Assembly (NCBI RefSeq): GCF_014489595.1
Contig: NZ_CP060790.1
Span: 868,001 to 932,000, forward strand
DNA from: Paenacidovorax monticola
Lineage (GTDB): Bacteria > Pseudomonadota > Gammaproteobacteria > Burkholderiales > Burkholderiaceae_C
Direction: 5' to 3'
DNA: 64,000 nucleotides
Made by a program: the position numbers and the translations under genes. Shown in pieces: positions 1 to 8,467 of this stretch (the stretch's first letter is position 1; the number at the start of each line of letters is the position of its first letter). Below the pieces are notes generated by a model. That model saw only the letters and a list, made by a program, of their open reading frames with translations. It did no database searches and was not told the DNA's origin.

Positions 1-840
1 CTCCGCCAGCTCGATGGAGGGCCAGCTCATCACGGTCCAGGCCCGCACCCCAGAGGCCCGTGCCGTAAGCCAGGGGAATCCTGCCAGTTCCGCTCGCAGC
101 AAGGGCTTTTGGTTTTGCCACCACTGCGAGAACCTCGCAGCCTGCCGCCCCGAGTGCAGCGCGACGACAACATCAGGTTGTACGGACACAATGGCCTGCT
201 TCAGATCGCCAAACTCGTGCACTTGCCCAGGCACTCCGGCGATATGTCGGCCCATGATCTGGCCGCCGAGCGAGTGCCAGCGGTCTTGGAATGCCTGGAC
301 GAAGTCATAGCCCGACTCGTGCCAGCCGAGAGACAGAAAGGCGCGTGGCCCGCACTGGGCGTGCACCTTGTCCGCAAGCGCAGATGCCATGGCGCAGAGT
401 TCGAGTGTATGGCGGGCGTACGATGCTCCGGTGGCGGACGGCTCGGCCAGGTCGGCTCCCGTGTCGCTGATCCATAGAGGCACCTCGGCCTTCTGGGCCA
501 GCGGTGCGAGCCTCTTCGACAGGAGCGGGGGAATCCAGCCCATCAGCGCATCGACCCTGCGCTGCTGCAGTGCAGACGCGATCACCTTGGCCGGCGCTGA
601 CGGCAGGGAGCCTGCTGACAGCCAAGTGACCTGGACGGCCGCACCCGCCTGCGCCAAGCCCAGTTCCACGCCGCGGGTGTACTCCGCGGCGAGTGCCGGC
701 AGTTTTTGCGATGCGGGGGCGATACCCAGAACGCGCCAGGTGGCGCTAGCGGATGCCAGGGCGGGAACGGATGCCTGGACACCGCTGGCCGCCGCGGCGC
801 CACTGGCCGCCAGAAAATGGCGCCGATGAAGCTCGATCAT
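1..840 (-). CDS. Tat-exported periplasmic substrate-binding protein (partial, runs off left edge)
   Basis: The frame is open from the ATG at 840 to the window edge, giving 280 codons with no stop. The N-terminus has a twin-arginine-like signal (HRRHFLAASG, then an Ala-rich stretch), so export is likely. The remainder (for example WRVLGIAP, YTRGVELGLAQAG, MGWIPPLLSKRLAPLAQKAEVPLWISD) resembles type-1 periplasmic binding proteins of the branched-chain amino acid ABC transporter class. The start codon overlaps the stop of the sulfotransferase-like gene (ATGA), so it is the fourth gene of the collagen-like operon. The ligand is unknown and the C-terminus is not visible. Confidence 0.7.
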   Translation of the reverse strand, partial: MIELHRRHFLAASGAAAASGVQASVPALASASATWRVLGIAPASQKLPALAAEYTRGVELGLAQAGAAVQVTWLSAGSLPSAPAKVIASALQQRRVDALMGWIPPLLSKRLAPLAQKAEVPLWISDTGADLAEPSATGASYARHTLELCAMASALADKVHAQCGPRAFLSLGWHESGYDFVQAFQDRWHSLGGQIMGRHIAGVPGQVHEFGDLKQAIVSVQPDVVVALHSGRQAARFSQWWQNQKPLLRAELAGFPWLTARASGVRAWTVMSWPSIELAE

Positions 841-1862
841 GGCAGGGCCTCCTCGAGGGAATTTGGGGCAGCGGCACGCTGGGCGTGGCGCAGGTTCTGC
901 AATTTTCGATAGTGGGGAGCGATCCATTGCTCTGCAAGGGATTGAAGATGGTCGCTTGCCATGCTGTGTTTCGTCTCCGTGTCCGGAAGATAGGCCTGAT
1001 ATGGGTGCTTGCCGTGCATCGCACAGCGTTCGCGCATGCGGTCCCGGTCCTGCTCGGAGCAGTGCCAGCGCATATGGGGAAGCACCAGCGTCTCGATGGC
1101 AGCGGGCAGCTCGGCATGGTCGAGCAGCAGGGTGCGTTCCGGGACGAACTCCCGGGCCATGGCTGCGTAAATGTCCCCCAGCACGCGCGCGCAGAAAAGG
1201 GCTGCGGGCATGGAGGCCAGCTCGTGGATGCTCAGGCCATCGAGGCATGCCCCCAGCGTGCCGGGCACGAGAAAGAAGGCGCGCTCGCGCATCTGGGACA
1301 CCAGCACCGACAGGGGCTCCCGGGCGAGAAACACCCACCGCGCTTCGGGCCAGGCCTGGGCCACCAGGGCTGCCTTGTCCGTGTTCCAGGCATCGAGCTT
1401 GATGCTGCAGGACTGCAAAGTGGGGCTGGCGCTGTCGCAGCGCTGCGCCCAGGCGCCCGCCCAGGCACGCAGTGCGCGCACGGCCTGGGCTTCGTCCAGC
1501 AGACCGCTGGGCAAGGCATGGCGCAGAAGGAAATCCACCGGAGCGGGCTCCGACAGCTGGAGGTGGTACGGGCTCTGGCCCAACGCCTGTGTGATGAGCG
1601 TGGAGCCGCACCGCGTGACGTGGAAGATCACCAGCGTGGGAGAGAGTCCTGCGCTGGCCTCGTGCCAGGCTAGCAGGTCTTCCAGAGGCGTCTGGCGCCT
1701 GAACGCCAGGTGGAACGGCAGCTTCAGCTGGCTCTGGACGCCATGCTGGAAAAAGGGCTCCAGAAGAGGGGTATCCATCAGGCGCGCCCAGTCCACCATC
1801 ACCCGTCCTTTGGCGATGTAGATCCGGATGGGGCGCCAGCCGCTGAAGTTCAAAGTACCCAT
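837..1862 (-). CDS. sulfotransferase-like protein
   Basis: The 341-residue protein has a P-loop-like PAPS 5'-phosphosulfate motif near residues 80-92 (FHVTRCGSTLITQAL). Further on it has a REPLSVLVSQM segment typical of the 3'-phosphate-binding part of sulfotransferases. Known relatives move sulfate from PAPS to hydroxyl or amine acceptors; the acceptor here is unknown. Its start overlaps the upstream hydroxylase gene by 13 bases and its stop overlaps the downstream binding-protein start as ATGA, so translation is probably coupled. No signal peptide is seen, so it should act in the cytoplasm. The family is fairly clear; a role in modifying the collagen-like protein is inference from gene order. 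Confidence 0.75.
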   Translation of the reverse strand: MGTLNFSGWRPIRIYIAKGRVMVDWARLMDTPLLEPFFQHGVQSQLKLPFHLAFRRQTPLEDLLAWHEASAGLSPTLVIFHVTRCGSTLITQALGQSPYHLQLSEPAPVDFLLRHALPSGLLDEAQAVRALRAWAGAWAQRCDSASPTLQSCSIKLDAWNTDKAALVAQAWPEARWVFLAREPLSVLVSQMRERAFFLVPGTLGACLDGLSIHELASMPAALFCARVLGDIYAAMAREFVPERTLLLDHAELPAAIETLVLPHMRWHCSEQDRDRMRERCAMHGKHPYQAYLPDTETKHSMASDHLQSLAEQWIAPHYRKLQNLRHAQRAAAPNSLEEALP

Positions 1863-2698
1863 TGTTCCATCCAGGAGCGGCGGCCGGCCTTCATGGCCGA
1901 CTCCACGTCCGATGCCTCGAACTGAAATCCGGCGCCGTGGCCCAGTTGCACGGAGGCTTGCACGAACTCGGCCTTGTCGGTGATGGCGCTGAGCCGCCTG
2001 GAGTATTCCTCGTCGGTGCCGACAAAGTCCCTGAACCGCAGGAACTGGCTCCAGGGATCGGTGGCATCGGGCAGGGGATCGCCTGCGTCGCTGGCGCGAA
2101 AGGCTTCCAGCAGGCGTTCGTCCACCCAGGCGTCCGCGACCAGGTGGATGCGTGTCTGGCCGCCACGGTTGCGCACGCGGTGGGGGCGCGATACGTCAAG
2201 GTACCAGCACTCGCCGGCACGCAGGGGGATGCGCTCGCCGTCGACGTGGAAGTAGACATGCTCGCCCGTCTGCAGCGGTACATGCAGCCGCACTTCCCCC
2301 TGGGCCGCGCTGACGCCTGCGTCCGTGTGCTCCATGATCTCGCAGCCAGGCAGCAATTGCATGAGCCGTACGGATTTCCACGGCAGGGCCATCGCCTCCA
2401 GCATGGCGCGCAGGCTGGGGCATTGCTCCAGAGCTGGGGCATCGACGAAGCCCGAAGGGGGCACGTCGATGGGAACGACATCCATGGGCGCCGCCGGGGC
2501 ATGGCGTAGCGCAAGCGCCTGCCAGCCGCCATCATGGCGCCCTTCATTGAAATGCGTGCGCCAGAGGGAAACGGGCAGCGCCTTCGCTTCGGCCAAGGCC
2601 GAAGCGGCATCGAAACGCCAGGGAAGGCGTGCCGACCGCATGCCTTGCACCCGCAGTCCCTCGCACGGCGCTTGGGCGGACAACCCGGGATGCGTCAT
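1850..2698 (-). CDS. aspartyl/asparaginyl beta-hydroxylase-fold 2-oxoglutarate dioxygenase
   Basis: The 282-residue protein carries the Fe(II)/2-oxoglutarate facial triad: H124 and D126 in [10 protein letters not shown]173 in DVSRPHRV, with R183 (TRIHL) placed to bind 2-oxoglutarate. The jelly-roll layout matches the Asp/Asn beta-hydroxylase family. The same fold family includes bacterial L-proline cis-4-hydroxylases, and the roughly 90-residue extension after the core resembles theirs in position. The ATG at 2698 overlaps the stop of the collagen-like gene (ATGA). The longer upstream frame is antisense noise from the repeat region. The substrate is unknown; a Pro, Asp or Asn residue of the upstream gene's product is the obvious candidate, but this is inference. 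Confidence 0.85.
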   Translation of the reverse strand: MTHPGLSAQAPCEGLRVQGMRSARLPWRFDAASALAEAKALPVSLWRTHFNEGRHDGGWQALALRHAPAAPMDVVPIDVPPSGFVDAPALEQCPSLRAMLEAMALPWKSVRLMQLLPGCEIMEHTDAGVSAAQGEVRLHVPLQTGEHVYFHVDGERIPLRAGECWYLDVSRPHRVRNRGGQTRIHLVADAWVDERLLEAFRASDAGDPLPDATDPWSQFLRFRDFVGTDEEYSRRLSAITDKAEFVQASVQLGHGAGFQFEASDVESAMKAGRRSWMEQWVL

Positions 2699-3510
2699 TG
2701 GGAGCAGATCGCGTGAGCGTTGCACGAGGGCGCGACGCCTCGGTAGGGATTGAGGACGCGCACGTTCCAGCCTTGAACGCTGGCCCCGCAAGCACCGCCA
2801 ATCCCGGGATAACTGGCGGACACATAGACCGCATCCGCCTCGATCCCCGCAACATTGCTGCTGGCCTGATACCCCCCGCCCAACACCTTCTCGCCGGCGC
2901 CGCAGCAGGCGGTGGCCGTGCAGGCATCCCCCGCTGCCGTGCCTGCGTTCACGACCGTGTGAGTCAAGACAATCGACGAACCGGCAGGCCCCTGGATGCC
3001 TTGTGGCCCCTGGATGCCCTGGATGCCTTGGGCTCCCGTCGCGCCTGTCGCGCCGGTGGCACCTGTTGGCCCGGGAACGCCGGCGCTGCCTTGCGGGCCG
3101 GTGGCTCCAGGGGTTCCAGAGGTTCCCGTTGCTCCCGTGGGACCCTGGGCCCCCGTGGCACCCTGAGCGCCGGTGGGGCCAGTGGCCCCCGTGGGGCCGG
3201 TTGCTCCAGTAGCGCCAGTCGGCCCCTGTGCCCCAGAGCCCACGCCGGGGGCACATTGCCCCAGGCGTCCGGTGGGGCCGTCAAAGCACAGCAGGCTGTT
3301 GGTGATGGGCGTGCCCGCCAGGCCTGGAACCAGCACTTCGCCGGTGCCTTGCACGCGCAGCCGCTCGTGGTTGGCCTGGTCCTTGACCACGAAGCCTCCT
3401 CCGACAGGCGGCGTGATGGTCACATCCGCCGCGTGGGTGGTGAGCGATGCCAGCGCCAGGCAGGCCTGGCCTGCCCACAGCGACTTGGATGAGAAAGGAG
3501 TGCGTTTCAT
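2695..3510 (-). CDS. secreted collagen-like triple-helix repeat protein
   Basis: Reading from the ATG at 3510, this is a 271-residue protein with a signal peptide ([10 protein letters not shown], hydrophobic core, likely cleavage after THA). A short N-terminal domain is followed by 28 uninterrupted Gly-X-Y triplets (residues 93-176) dominated by [12 protein letters not shown] and GPQ. A C-terminal domain of about 95 residues contains six cysteines. The repeats contain no charged residue and no Asp or Asn, and are rich in Thr and Gln. A TTG start at 3543 is possible, but no good ribosome-binding site marks either start. It is the first large gene of an overlapping operon with a hydroxylase and a sulfotransferase. 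The function is unknown; surface or secreted adhesin-like roles are known for other bacterial collagens. Confidence 0.85.
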   Translation of the reverse strand: MKRTPFSSKSLWAGQACLALASLTTHAADVTITPPVGGGFVVKDQANHERLRVQGTGEVLVPGLAGTPITNSLLCFDGPTGRLGQCAPGVGSGAQGPTGATGATGPTGATGPTGAQGATGAQGPTGATGTSGTPGATGPQGSAGVPGPTGATGATGATGAQGIQGIQGPQGIQGPAGSSIVLTHTVVNAGTAAGDACTATACCGAGEKVLGGGYQASSNVAGIEADAVYVSASYPGIGGACGASVQGWNVRVLNPYRGVAPSCNAHAICSQ

Positions 3511-3919
3511 AGGTGTCAGGAGGCGAGGGCGCTTGAGTGGCAAGGGGCAACAGGGGGACGCCTGCGAGGCGTGTCAGCAGGCCTGTCGAGGTGCGAAGGG
3601 AGCGTTTGGAAGCGGGCCGAGGGCGAGACTCTCCGCCGCCTGGCGCGCCATGGGCCTGTCAGCAAGCGACAGCAATGGCTGCACGGAAAACTTCATTTCT
3701 TCTCCCTGGTGATTGCAGTGGGCAGAGACCGTCCCCGTGGGCATCCGCTGCCGTGCTCTTCCCCATTTCCCAATGGAGGTGAAAGCGCGGCAGAGTGTGC
3801 AACAAAATGATGAGTGTGTAAATTTTTTAACGCGCATCGCAAGAATCTGCATCCGCCGTTCGCCAAGGGGCCGCTGCTGGCCGGACTGGGAAGGGCTGCC
3901 CGCACGCCACAATCGGTCC
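3511..3919. promoter_or_regulatory. divergent control region between collagen-like operon and LysR gene
   Basis: This 409-base interval separates the minus-strand collagen-like operon from a plus-strand LysR gene. It holds one small ORF (3574-3696, listed separately) and an AT-rich stretch at about 3800-3835, which stands out against the GC-rich surroundings and is the likely promoter area. No promoter hexamers are strong enough to assign. LysR regulators often control the gene divergent to them, so the operon is a candidate target. Confidence 0.35.
3574..3696 (-). CDS. putative small ORF upstream of the collagen-like gene (40 aa)
   Basis: The ORF begins with ATG at 3696, preceded by a strong ribosome-binding sequence (GGGAGAAGAA immediately upstream), much better than that of the collagen-like gene itself. 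The peptide starts MKFSVQPLLSLADRPMARQ and ends in PFAPRQAC. It has no clear membrane segment or known domain. It ends 63 bases before the ATG of the collagen-like gene and lies in the same direction, so it may be a leader peptide or a small protein of the operon. It could also be chance. Confidence 0.4.
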   Translation of the reverse strand: MKFSVQPLLSLADRPMARQAAESLALGPLPNAPFAPRQAC

Positions 3920-4822
3920 ATGGACTGGGATCATTTCCGTTACTTCCTGGAGCTGGCCCGCACGGGCACGCTGGCTGGAGCCGCGCGCCGCCTGGGCGTG
4001 GAGCACACCACCGTGTCGCGCCGCATCCAGGCACTCGAAAAGCAGATGGGCACGGCCTTGTTCGCCCGCGAGGCGGGCGGCCACCGCCTCAGCGAAGCGG
4101 GGCGACAATTGCTGCCGGCCGTGGAGGCCATGGAGTCCGCCGTGCTGGGCGTGGAGCGTTCGGCCCCCACGCCGGGCGGCGGGCCCTCGGGCCTGGTGCG
4201 GGTGGGGGCGACCGAGGGCTTCGGCACGCTGATCCTTGCGCCGCACCTCGCGAAGCTCACGCACAAGCACCCGCAGCTCTCGATCGACCTGCTCGCGCTG
4301 CCGCGCATGCTGCACCTGTCGCGGCGCGAAGCCGACATCGTGATCTCGCTCGAGCGGCCCACGCGCGGCTCGGTCATCGTCACAAAGCTGGCCAACTATG
4401 TGCTGCACCTCTACGGCCAGCGGGAGTACCTGGCGCGCCGCCCGCTTGTGGCGCAGCGCGAGGACCTGCGGCACCACGCCTTCATCAGCTATGTGGACGA
4501 CCTTCTGTTCACCAAGGAGCTGCAGTTCCTCGACCAGCTCTACCCGCCCGAGCGCTTCGCGTTCCGCAGCACCAGCGTCACGGCGCAGTACGAGGCCGTG
4601 CGCGCGGGCGCGGGCCTGGCCGTGCTGCCGGCCTTCCTGGCCGACCGCGACCCGGTGCTCGCCCGCGTGCTGCCTCAGGAGGCGCGCTTCACGCGCACCT
4701 TCTGGATGAGCATGCCGGCCGAGGCCAAGCACCTGGCCCGCATGCAGGCGGTGTGGGGCTTTCTGAAGGAAACGGTGCAGCGCGAGCAGGCGCTGCTGGT
4801 GCCCGGGGGCAGCGCCGCCTAG
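3920..4822 (+). CDS. LysR-family transcriptional regulator
   Basis: The 300-residue protein has the N-terminal winged helix-turn-helix of LysR regulators (MDWDHFRYFLELARTGTLAG, then the VEHTTVSRRIQALE recognition helix) followed by the two-lobed effector domain. The ATG at 3920 is chosen because it gives the standard LysR beginning; the in-frame upstream extension lacks family character. It is divergent from the collagen-like operon and convergent with metE. The effector is unknown. Control of the divergent operon is plausible by analogy only. Confidence 0.9.
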   Translation: MDWDHFRYFLELARTGTLAGAARRLGVEHTTVSRRIQALEKQMGTALFAREAGGHRLSEAGRQLLPAVEAMESAVLGVERSAPTPGGGPSGLVRVGATEGFGTLILAPHLAKLTHKHPQLSIDLLALPRMLHLSRREADIVISLERPTRGSVIVTKLANYVLHLYGQREYLARRPLVAQREDLRHHAFISYVDDLLFTKELQFLDQLYPPERFAFRSTSVTAQYEAVRAGAGLAVLPAFLADRDPVLARVLPQEARFTRTFWMSMPAEAKHLARMQAVWGFLKETVQREQALLVPGGSAA

Positions 4823-4830
4823 GCCGCATG

Positions 4831-4862
4831 CTGCTATTGATTGCGTAGCTGCATGCGCTGGT
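4831..4862 (+). repeat. copy of dispersed short repeat (weak)
   Basis: GCTATTGATTGCGTAGCTGCATGCGCTGG lies between the LysR gene and metE. It shares the TAGCTNC-TGCGC core with the better copies at 18134, 28117, 33011 and 53071. Confidence 0.4.
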
Positions 4863-4910
4863 CACATCAGCGCATGAGCCCGTTCTGACCGCAGAATCGT
4901 CTTCTGGCCT

Positions 4911-7280
4911 TCAGGCGGCGGCCGGTGCGGCCTGAGCCCACTCCTGCCGCAGCTGCCGCGCGGCATGCACCATGTTGCGCAGCGCGGCCTCGGTCTCGGG
5001 CCAGCCGCGGGTCTTGAGGCCGCAGTCGGGGTTGACCCAGAGGTGGGCGGGCGGCACGACCTCGGCGGCCTTGCGCAGCAGGCGCAGCATTTCATGAACG
5101 GTGGGCACGCGCGGCGAGTGGATGTCGTACACGCCGGGGCCGATCTCGTTGGGGTAGCGGAAGCTGCCGAAGGCGCCCAGCAGCTCCATGTCGGAGCGGC
5201 TGGTCTCGATGGTGATCACGTCGGCATCCATGGCCGCGATCTCGGGCAGGATGTCGTTGAACTCGCTGTAGCACATGTGGGTGTGGATCTGCGTGGCGTT
5301 GCCCACGCCCGAGGCGCTGAGGCGGAAGGCACGCGTGGCCCAGTCGAGATAGGGCTTCCAGAGCGCGCGGCGCAGCGGCAGGCCTTCGCGGATGGCGGGC
5401 TCGTCGATCTGCACGATGCCGATGCCGGCCTGCTCCAGGTCGGCCACCTCGTCGCGGATGGCCCAGGCGATCTGTTCGCAACTGCGGCTGCGCGGCTGGT
5501 CGTCGCGCACGAAGGACCACTGCAGGATGGTCACGGGCCCCGTGAGCATGCCCTTCATGGGCCTGGCCGTGAGGCTCTGGGCGTACACGGTCCAGTCCAC
5601 CGTCATGGCGCGCGGGCGGGCCACGTCGCCATAGAGCACGGGCGGCTTCACGCAGCGCGAGCCGTAGCTCTGCACCCAGCCGTTGGCGGTGAAGGCGAAG
5701 CCATCGAGCTGTTCGCCGAAGTATTCGACCATGTCGTTGCGCTCGGCCTCTCCATGCACGAGCACGTCGAGGCCCAGTTCTTCCTGCTTGCGCACGGCCA
5801 GGGCGATCTCGGCGCGCATCTGCGCCCGGTAGTGCGCGTCGTCGAGCGTGCCGCGCCGGTGGGCGGCGCGCGCGGCGCGGATCGCGGCGGTCTGCGGGAA
5901 CGAGCCGATCGTGGTGGTGGGCAGCGGCGGCAGGCCAAAGCGCCCGCGCTGCACCACCTGGCGCGCGGCGAAGGGGGCGCGGCGCTGGTCGGCGCCCGCG
6001 GGGGCCTCGGCCAGGCGGCGGGCTACCTCGGGGCGGTGCACGCGCGGGCTGGCGCGGCGGCTTGCGATCGCGGCGCGGGATTCGGCCAGGCGCGGGTCGG
6101 TGTCCTGCACGCTGCCGTCCAGCAGATCGCGCAGCAGGCCGAGTTCGCCGAGCTTTTCGGTGGCGAAGGCGAGCCAGGAGCGCAGTTCGGCATCGAGCAC
6201 CTCCTCGCCCGCCAGCGCAACGGGCACGTGCAGCAGCGAGCACGACGGCGCAATCCACAGCGGCCCCGGGTGCTTGTCGGCCACGGGGCGCAGCAGGGCC
6301 AGGGCGGCATCGGGGTCGGTGCGCCAGATGTTGCGGCCATCCACCACGCCCACCGACAGCACCTTGTAGCCCGGCAGCCAGTCGGCCACGCCCGTGAGCT
6401 CCTGCGGCGCGCGCACGGCGTCTACGTGCAGGCCCGCCACGGGCAACTGGCAGGCCAGGCGCAGCTGGGTTTCCAGCGGCGAGAAATAGGTGGCCAGCAG
6501 CACCTGCGGGCCGGCCTTGCCGAGCTGCCAGTAGGTGGGCTCGAAGGCCTGGCTCCAGGCGGCGGGCAGTTCCAGGCCCAGGATGGGCTCGTCGATCTGC
6601 ACCCATTCCACGCCCTGCGCCTTAAGCCGGGCGAGGATCTGCGCGTATACGGGCAGCAGGCGGTCGAGCAGCGTCAGCCGGTCGAATGGCGCCTGGCCTT
6701 TTTCCTTGGACAGCCACAAGAAGGTGAGCGGCCCCACGAGCTGCGCCTTCACGCGGTGGCCCTGGGCCTGGGCCTCGGCCACCTCGTCGAACAGGCGGTG
6801 GCCCGAGAGGCGGAACGGTGTGTCCGCATGCAGCTCGGGCACGAGGTAGTGGTAGTTGGTATCGAACCACTTGGTCATTTCGAGTGCGGGCTGGCCCGCG
6901 CCCTCGTGTGCCGTGTGCGTGCAGCCCGCGTCGCAGGATGCGGCTTCGTGGGGCTGGGCCTGCACGCCGCGCGCCATGGCGAAGTAGCGCGCCAGTTCGG
7001 GCGTGCCCGGCGCGAAGCCGAAGCGCGCGGGCTCACAGCCCAGCAGCTGGATCAGAGTCGCCATGTGGTCGTAGTAGGCAAAGTCGCCCACGGTGGCGAA
7101 GGCCAGGCCCGCGTCGCGCTGGGCCTGCCAGTGGCGCGCGCGCAGTTCGGCGCCCACGGATTCAAGCGCGGCGGCGTCGATCTCGCCGCGCCAGTGGCGC
7201 TCCAGCGCGAACTTGAGCTCGCGCTGTGCGCCCATGCGCGGAAAACCCAGCGTGTGCGTGAGGAGGGGGGTGGCAGCCAT
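4911..7280 (-). CDS. metE: cobalamin-independent methionine synthase
   Basis: The 789-residue protein transfers the methyl group from 5-methyltetrahydropteroyltriglutamate to homocysteine, the last step of methionine synthesis. It starts with the typical [21 protein letters not shown] segment that binds folate. The C-terminal barrel has the zinc and homocysteine ligands H668 and C670 (HTHMC), E692 and C753 (NPDCGLKTR), with the same spacing as the E. coli enzyme. An AGGAA precedes the ATG at 7280. It is divergent from metR, the classical arrangement, so activation by MetR with homocysteine is expected. Confidence 0.97.
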   Translation of the reverse strand: MAATPLLTHTLGFPRMGAQRELKFALERHWRGEIDAAALESVGAELRARHWQAQRDAGLAFATVGDFAYYDHMATLIQLLGCEPARFGFAPGTPELARYFAMARGVQAQPHEAASCDAGCTHTAHEGAGQPALEMTKWFDTNYHYLVPELHADTPFRLSGHRLFDEVAEAQAQGHRVKAQLVGPLTFLWLSKEKGQAPFDRLTLLDRLLPVYAQILARLKAQGVEWVQIDEPILGLELPAAWSQAFEPTYWQLGKAGPQVLLATYFSPLETQLRLACQLPVAGLHVDAVRAPQELTGVADWLPGYKVLSVGVVDGRNIWRTDPDAALALLRPVADKHPGPLWIAPSCSLLHVPVALAGEEVLDAELRSWLAFATEKLGELGLLRDLLDGSVQDTDPRLAESRAAIASRRASPRVHRPEVARRLAEAPAGADQRRAPFAARQVVQRGRFGLPPLPTTTIGSFPQTAAIRAARAAHRRGTLDDAHYRAQMRAEIALAVRKQEELGLDVLVHGEAERNDMVEYFGEQLDGFAFTANGWVQSYGSRCVKPPVLYGDVARPRAMTVDWTVYAQSLTARPMKGMLTGPVTILQWSFVRDDQPRSRSCEQIAWAIRDEVADLEQAGIGIVQIDEPAIREGLPLRRALWKPYLDWATRAFRLSASGVGNATQIHTHMCYSEFNDILPEIAAMDADVITIETSRSDMELLGAFGSFRYPNEIGPGVYDIHSPRVPTVHEMLRLLRKAAEVVPPAHLWVNPDCGLKTRGWPETEAALRNMVHAARQLRQEWAQAAPAAA

Positions 7281-7391
7281 GGTGTTCTTGTTCCTTCGAA
7301 TGGAGTCTTGTAATGGAGCTTGCGATGGTCCGCCAACGGCATTTATGATTCAAACGAAAGTTTTATTGAATCAGCTTGAGAATTTTTAATA
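7281..7391. promoter_or_regulatory. metE-metR intergenic control region with a MetR-like site
   Basis: This short divergent region contains TGAATCAGCTTGA at 7367-7379. It fits the known MetR consensus TGAA-N5-TTCA with one mismatch. The location next to metR and upstream of metE is the usual one for autoregulation and metE activation. No exact promoter boxes are assigned. Confidence 0.45.
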
Positions 7392-8318
7392 GTGCGGTCG
7401 ATCCTCGAAATCCGCCACCTGCGCACGCTGCAGGCGCTGCGCGACAGCGGCAGCCTGGTGCGTGCGGCGCAACTGCTCAACCTCACGCAGTCGGCGCTGT
7501 CGCACCAGATCAAGCTGCTGGAAGACCGCTACGCGGCACCGCTGTTCGAGCGCAAGTCGGTTCCGCCGCAGTTCAGCGCCACGGGAGCGCGCCTGCTGCA
7601 GCTTGCCGATGCCGTGCTGCCCCAGGTGGAGGCGGCCGAGCGCGATGTGGCGCGGCTCTCGGCCGGCACGGGCGGGCAGCTGCGCATCGCCGTGGAATGC
7701 CACACCTGCTTCGACTGGCTGATGCCGGCCATGGACCTGTTCCGCGTGCGCTGGCCCGAGGTGGAGCTCGACATCGTGAGCGGCTTCCAGGCCGACCCGG
7801 TGGGGCTCCTGCATCAGGACCGGGCCGACCTCGCCGTCGTCTCGGTGGTGGATGAAGACGAGGGCAGCGCCGTGGACCACCACCCGCTGTTCGGTTTCGA
7901 GATCCGCGCGCTGCTCGCCAACGGGCATCCGCTGCTGGCCAAGCCCTGGCTGGATGCGGCGGACTTTGCCGGGCAGACGCTCATCACCTATCCGGTGCCC
8001 GACGAAATGCTCGACCTCGTGCGCCAGGTGCTCGCGCCCGCGGGCGTGCACCCGCCGCGCCGCACGACCGAGCTCACGGTGGCCATGCTGCAGCTCGTGG
8101 CCAGCGGGCGCGGCGTCGCGGCGCTGCCGTTGTGGGCGGTGCAGGGCTACCTCGACCGCGGCTACGTGAGCGCGCGGCCCGTGGGGCAGGGCGGGCTCAC
8201 CGGGCGGCTCTACGCGGCCTGCCTGCCCGCGCTGTCGCGACGGCCCTACCTGGCCGACTTTGTGGCCGTGGTTCGCGAGAGCTGCTTCGTCACCCTCAAG
8301 GACGTGACGCTTTTGTGA
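7392..8318 (+). CDS. metR: LysR-family regulator MetR
   Basis: The 308-residue LysR protein begins at GTG 7392 with an N-terminal helix-turn-helix (IRHLRTLQALRDSGSLVRAA, then NLTQSALSHQIKLLE). The TQSALSHQIK helix and the rest of the protein match MetR, which activates metE and other methionine genes using homocysteine as co-inducer. It is divergent from metE with a 111-base spacer. GTG is used because it gives the normal MetR N-terminus right after the control region. Confidence 0.93.
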   Translation: MRSILEIRHLRTLQALRDSGSLVRAAQLLNLTQSALSHQIKLLEDRYAAPLFERKSVPPQFSATGARLLQLADAVLPQVEAAERDVARLSAGTGGQLRIAVECHTCFDWLMPAMDLFRVRWPEVELDIVSGFQADPVGLLHQDRADLAVVSVVDEDEGSAVDHHPLFGFEIRALLANGHPLLAKPWLDAADFAGQTLITYPVPDEMLDLVRQVLAPAGVHPPRRTTELTVAMLQLVASGRGVAALPLWAVQGYLDRGYVSARPVGQGGLTGRLYAACLPALSRRPYLADFVAVVRESCFVTLKDVTLL

Positions 8319-8426
8319 CTTTCATGCTCCATATTCAGGAGCGTGATACGCAGGCGTGGAGAGCGTCAGGGGTATTTGTTCCTGCGATTCGAACTGGCGC
8401 GTGGGCAGCCTGGGACGGCACGGGGC

Positions 8427-8435
8427 TTGCATAAT
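8427..8435 (+). promoter_or_regulatory. possible extended -10 element
   Basis: TTGCATAAT lies about 33 bases upstream of the M20 peptidase ATG and resembles an extended -10 box (TGN-TATAAT-like). A matching -35 is not clear in the GC-rich sequence upstream. Confidence 0.3.
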
Positions 8436-8467
8436 CGTCCACCTGTTTTTCCACCCCAGAGCCGTCC

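Noticed and set aside
2983-3234. Tandem GC-rich repeats as a possible CRISPR-like or minisatellite array
   Set aside because: The period is 9 bases or multiples and encodes Gly-X-Y triplets in frame; it is protein repeat coding DNA.
1850-3256. Long version of the hydroxylase gene reading through the collagen repeats
   Set aside because: The upstream part is the collagen repeat in the wrong frame; the ATG at 2698 gives a complete hydroxylase.
4965-7313. 782-codon frame antisense to metE
   Set aside because: The sense strand is clearly MetE with all zinc ligands; the antisense product is a His/Gly/Ala-rich compositional shadow.
7281-7391. Cobalamin riboswitch upstream of metE
   Set aside because: The gap is only 111 bases and shows no B12-box; a MetR site fits the arrangement better.
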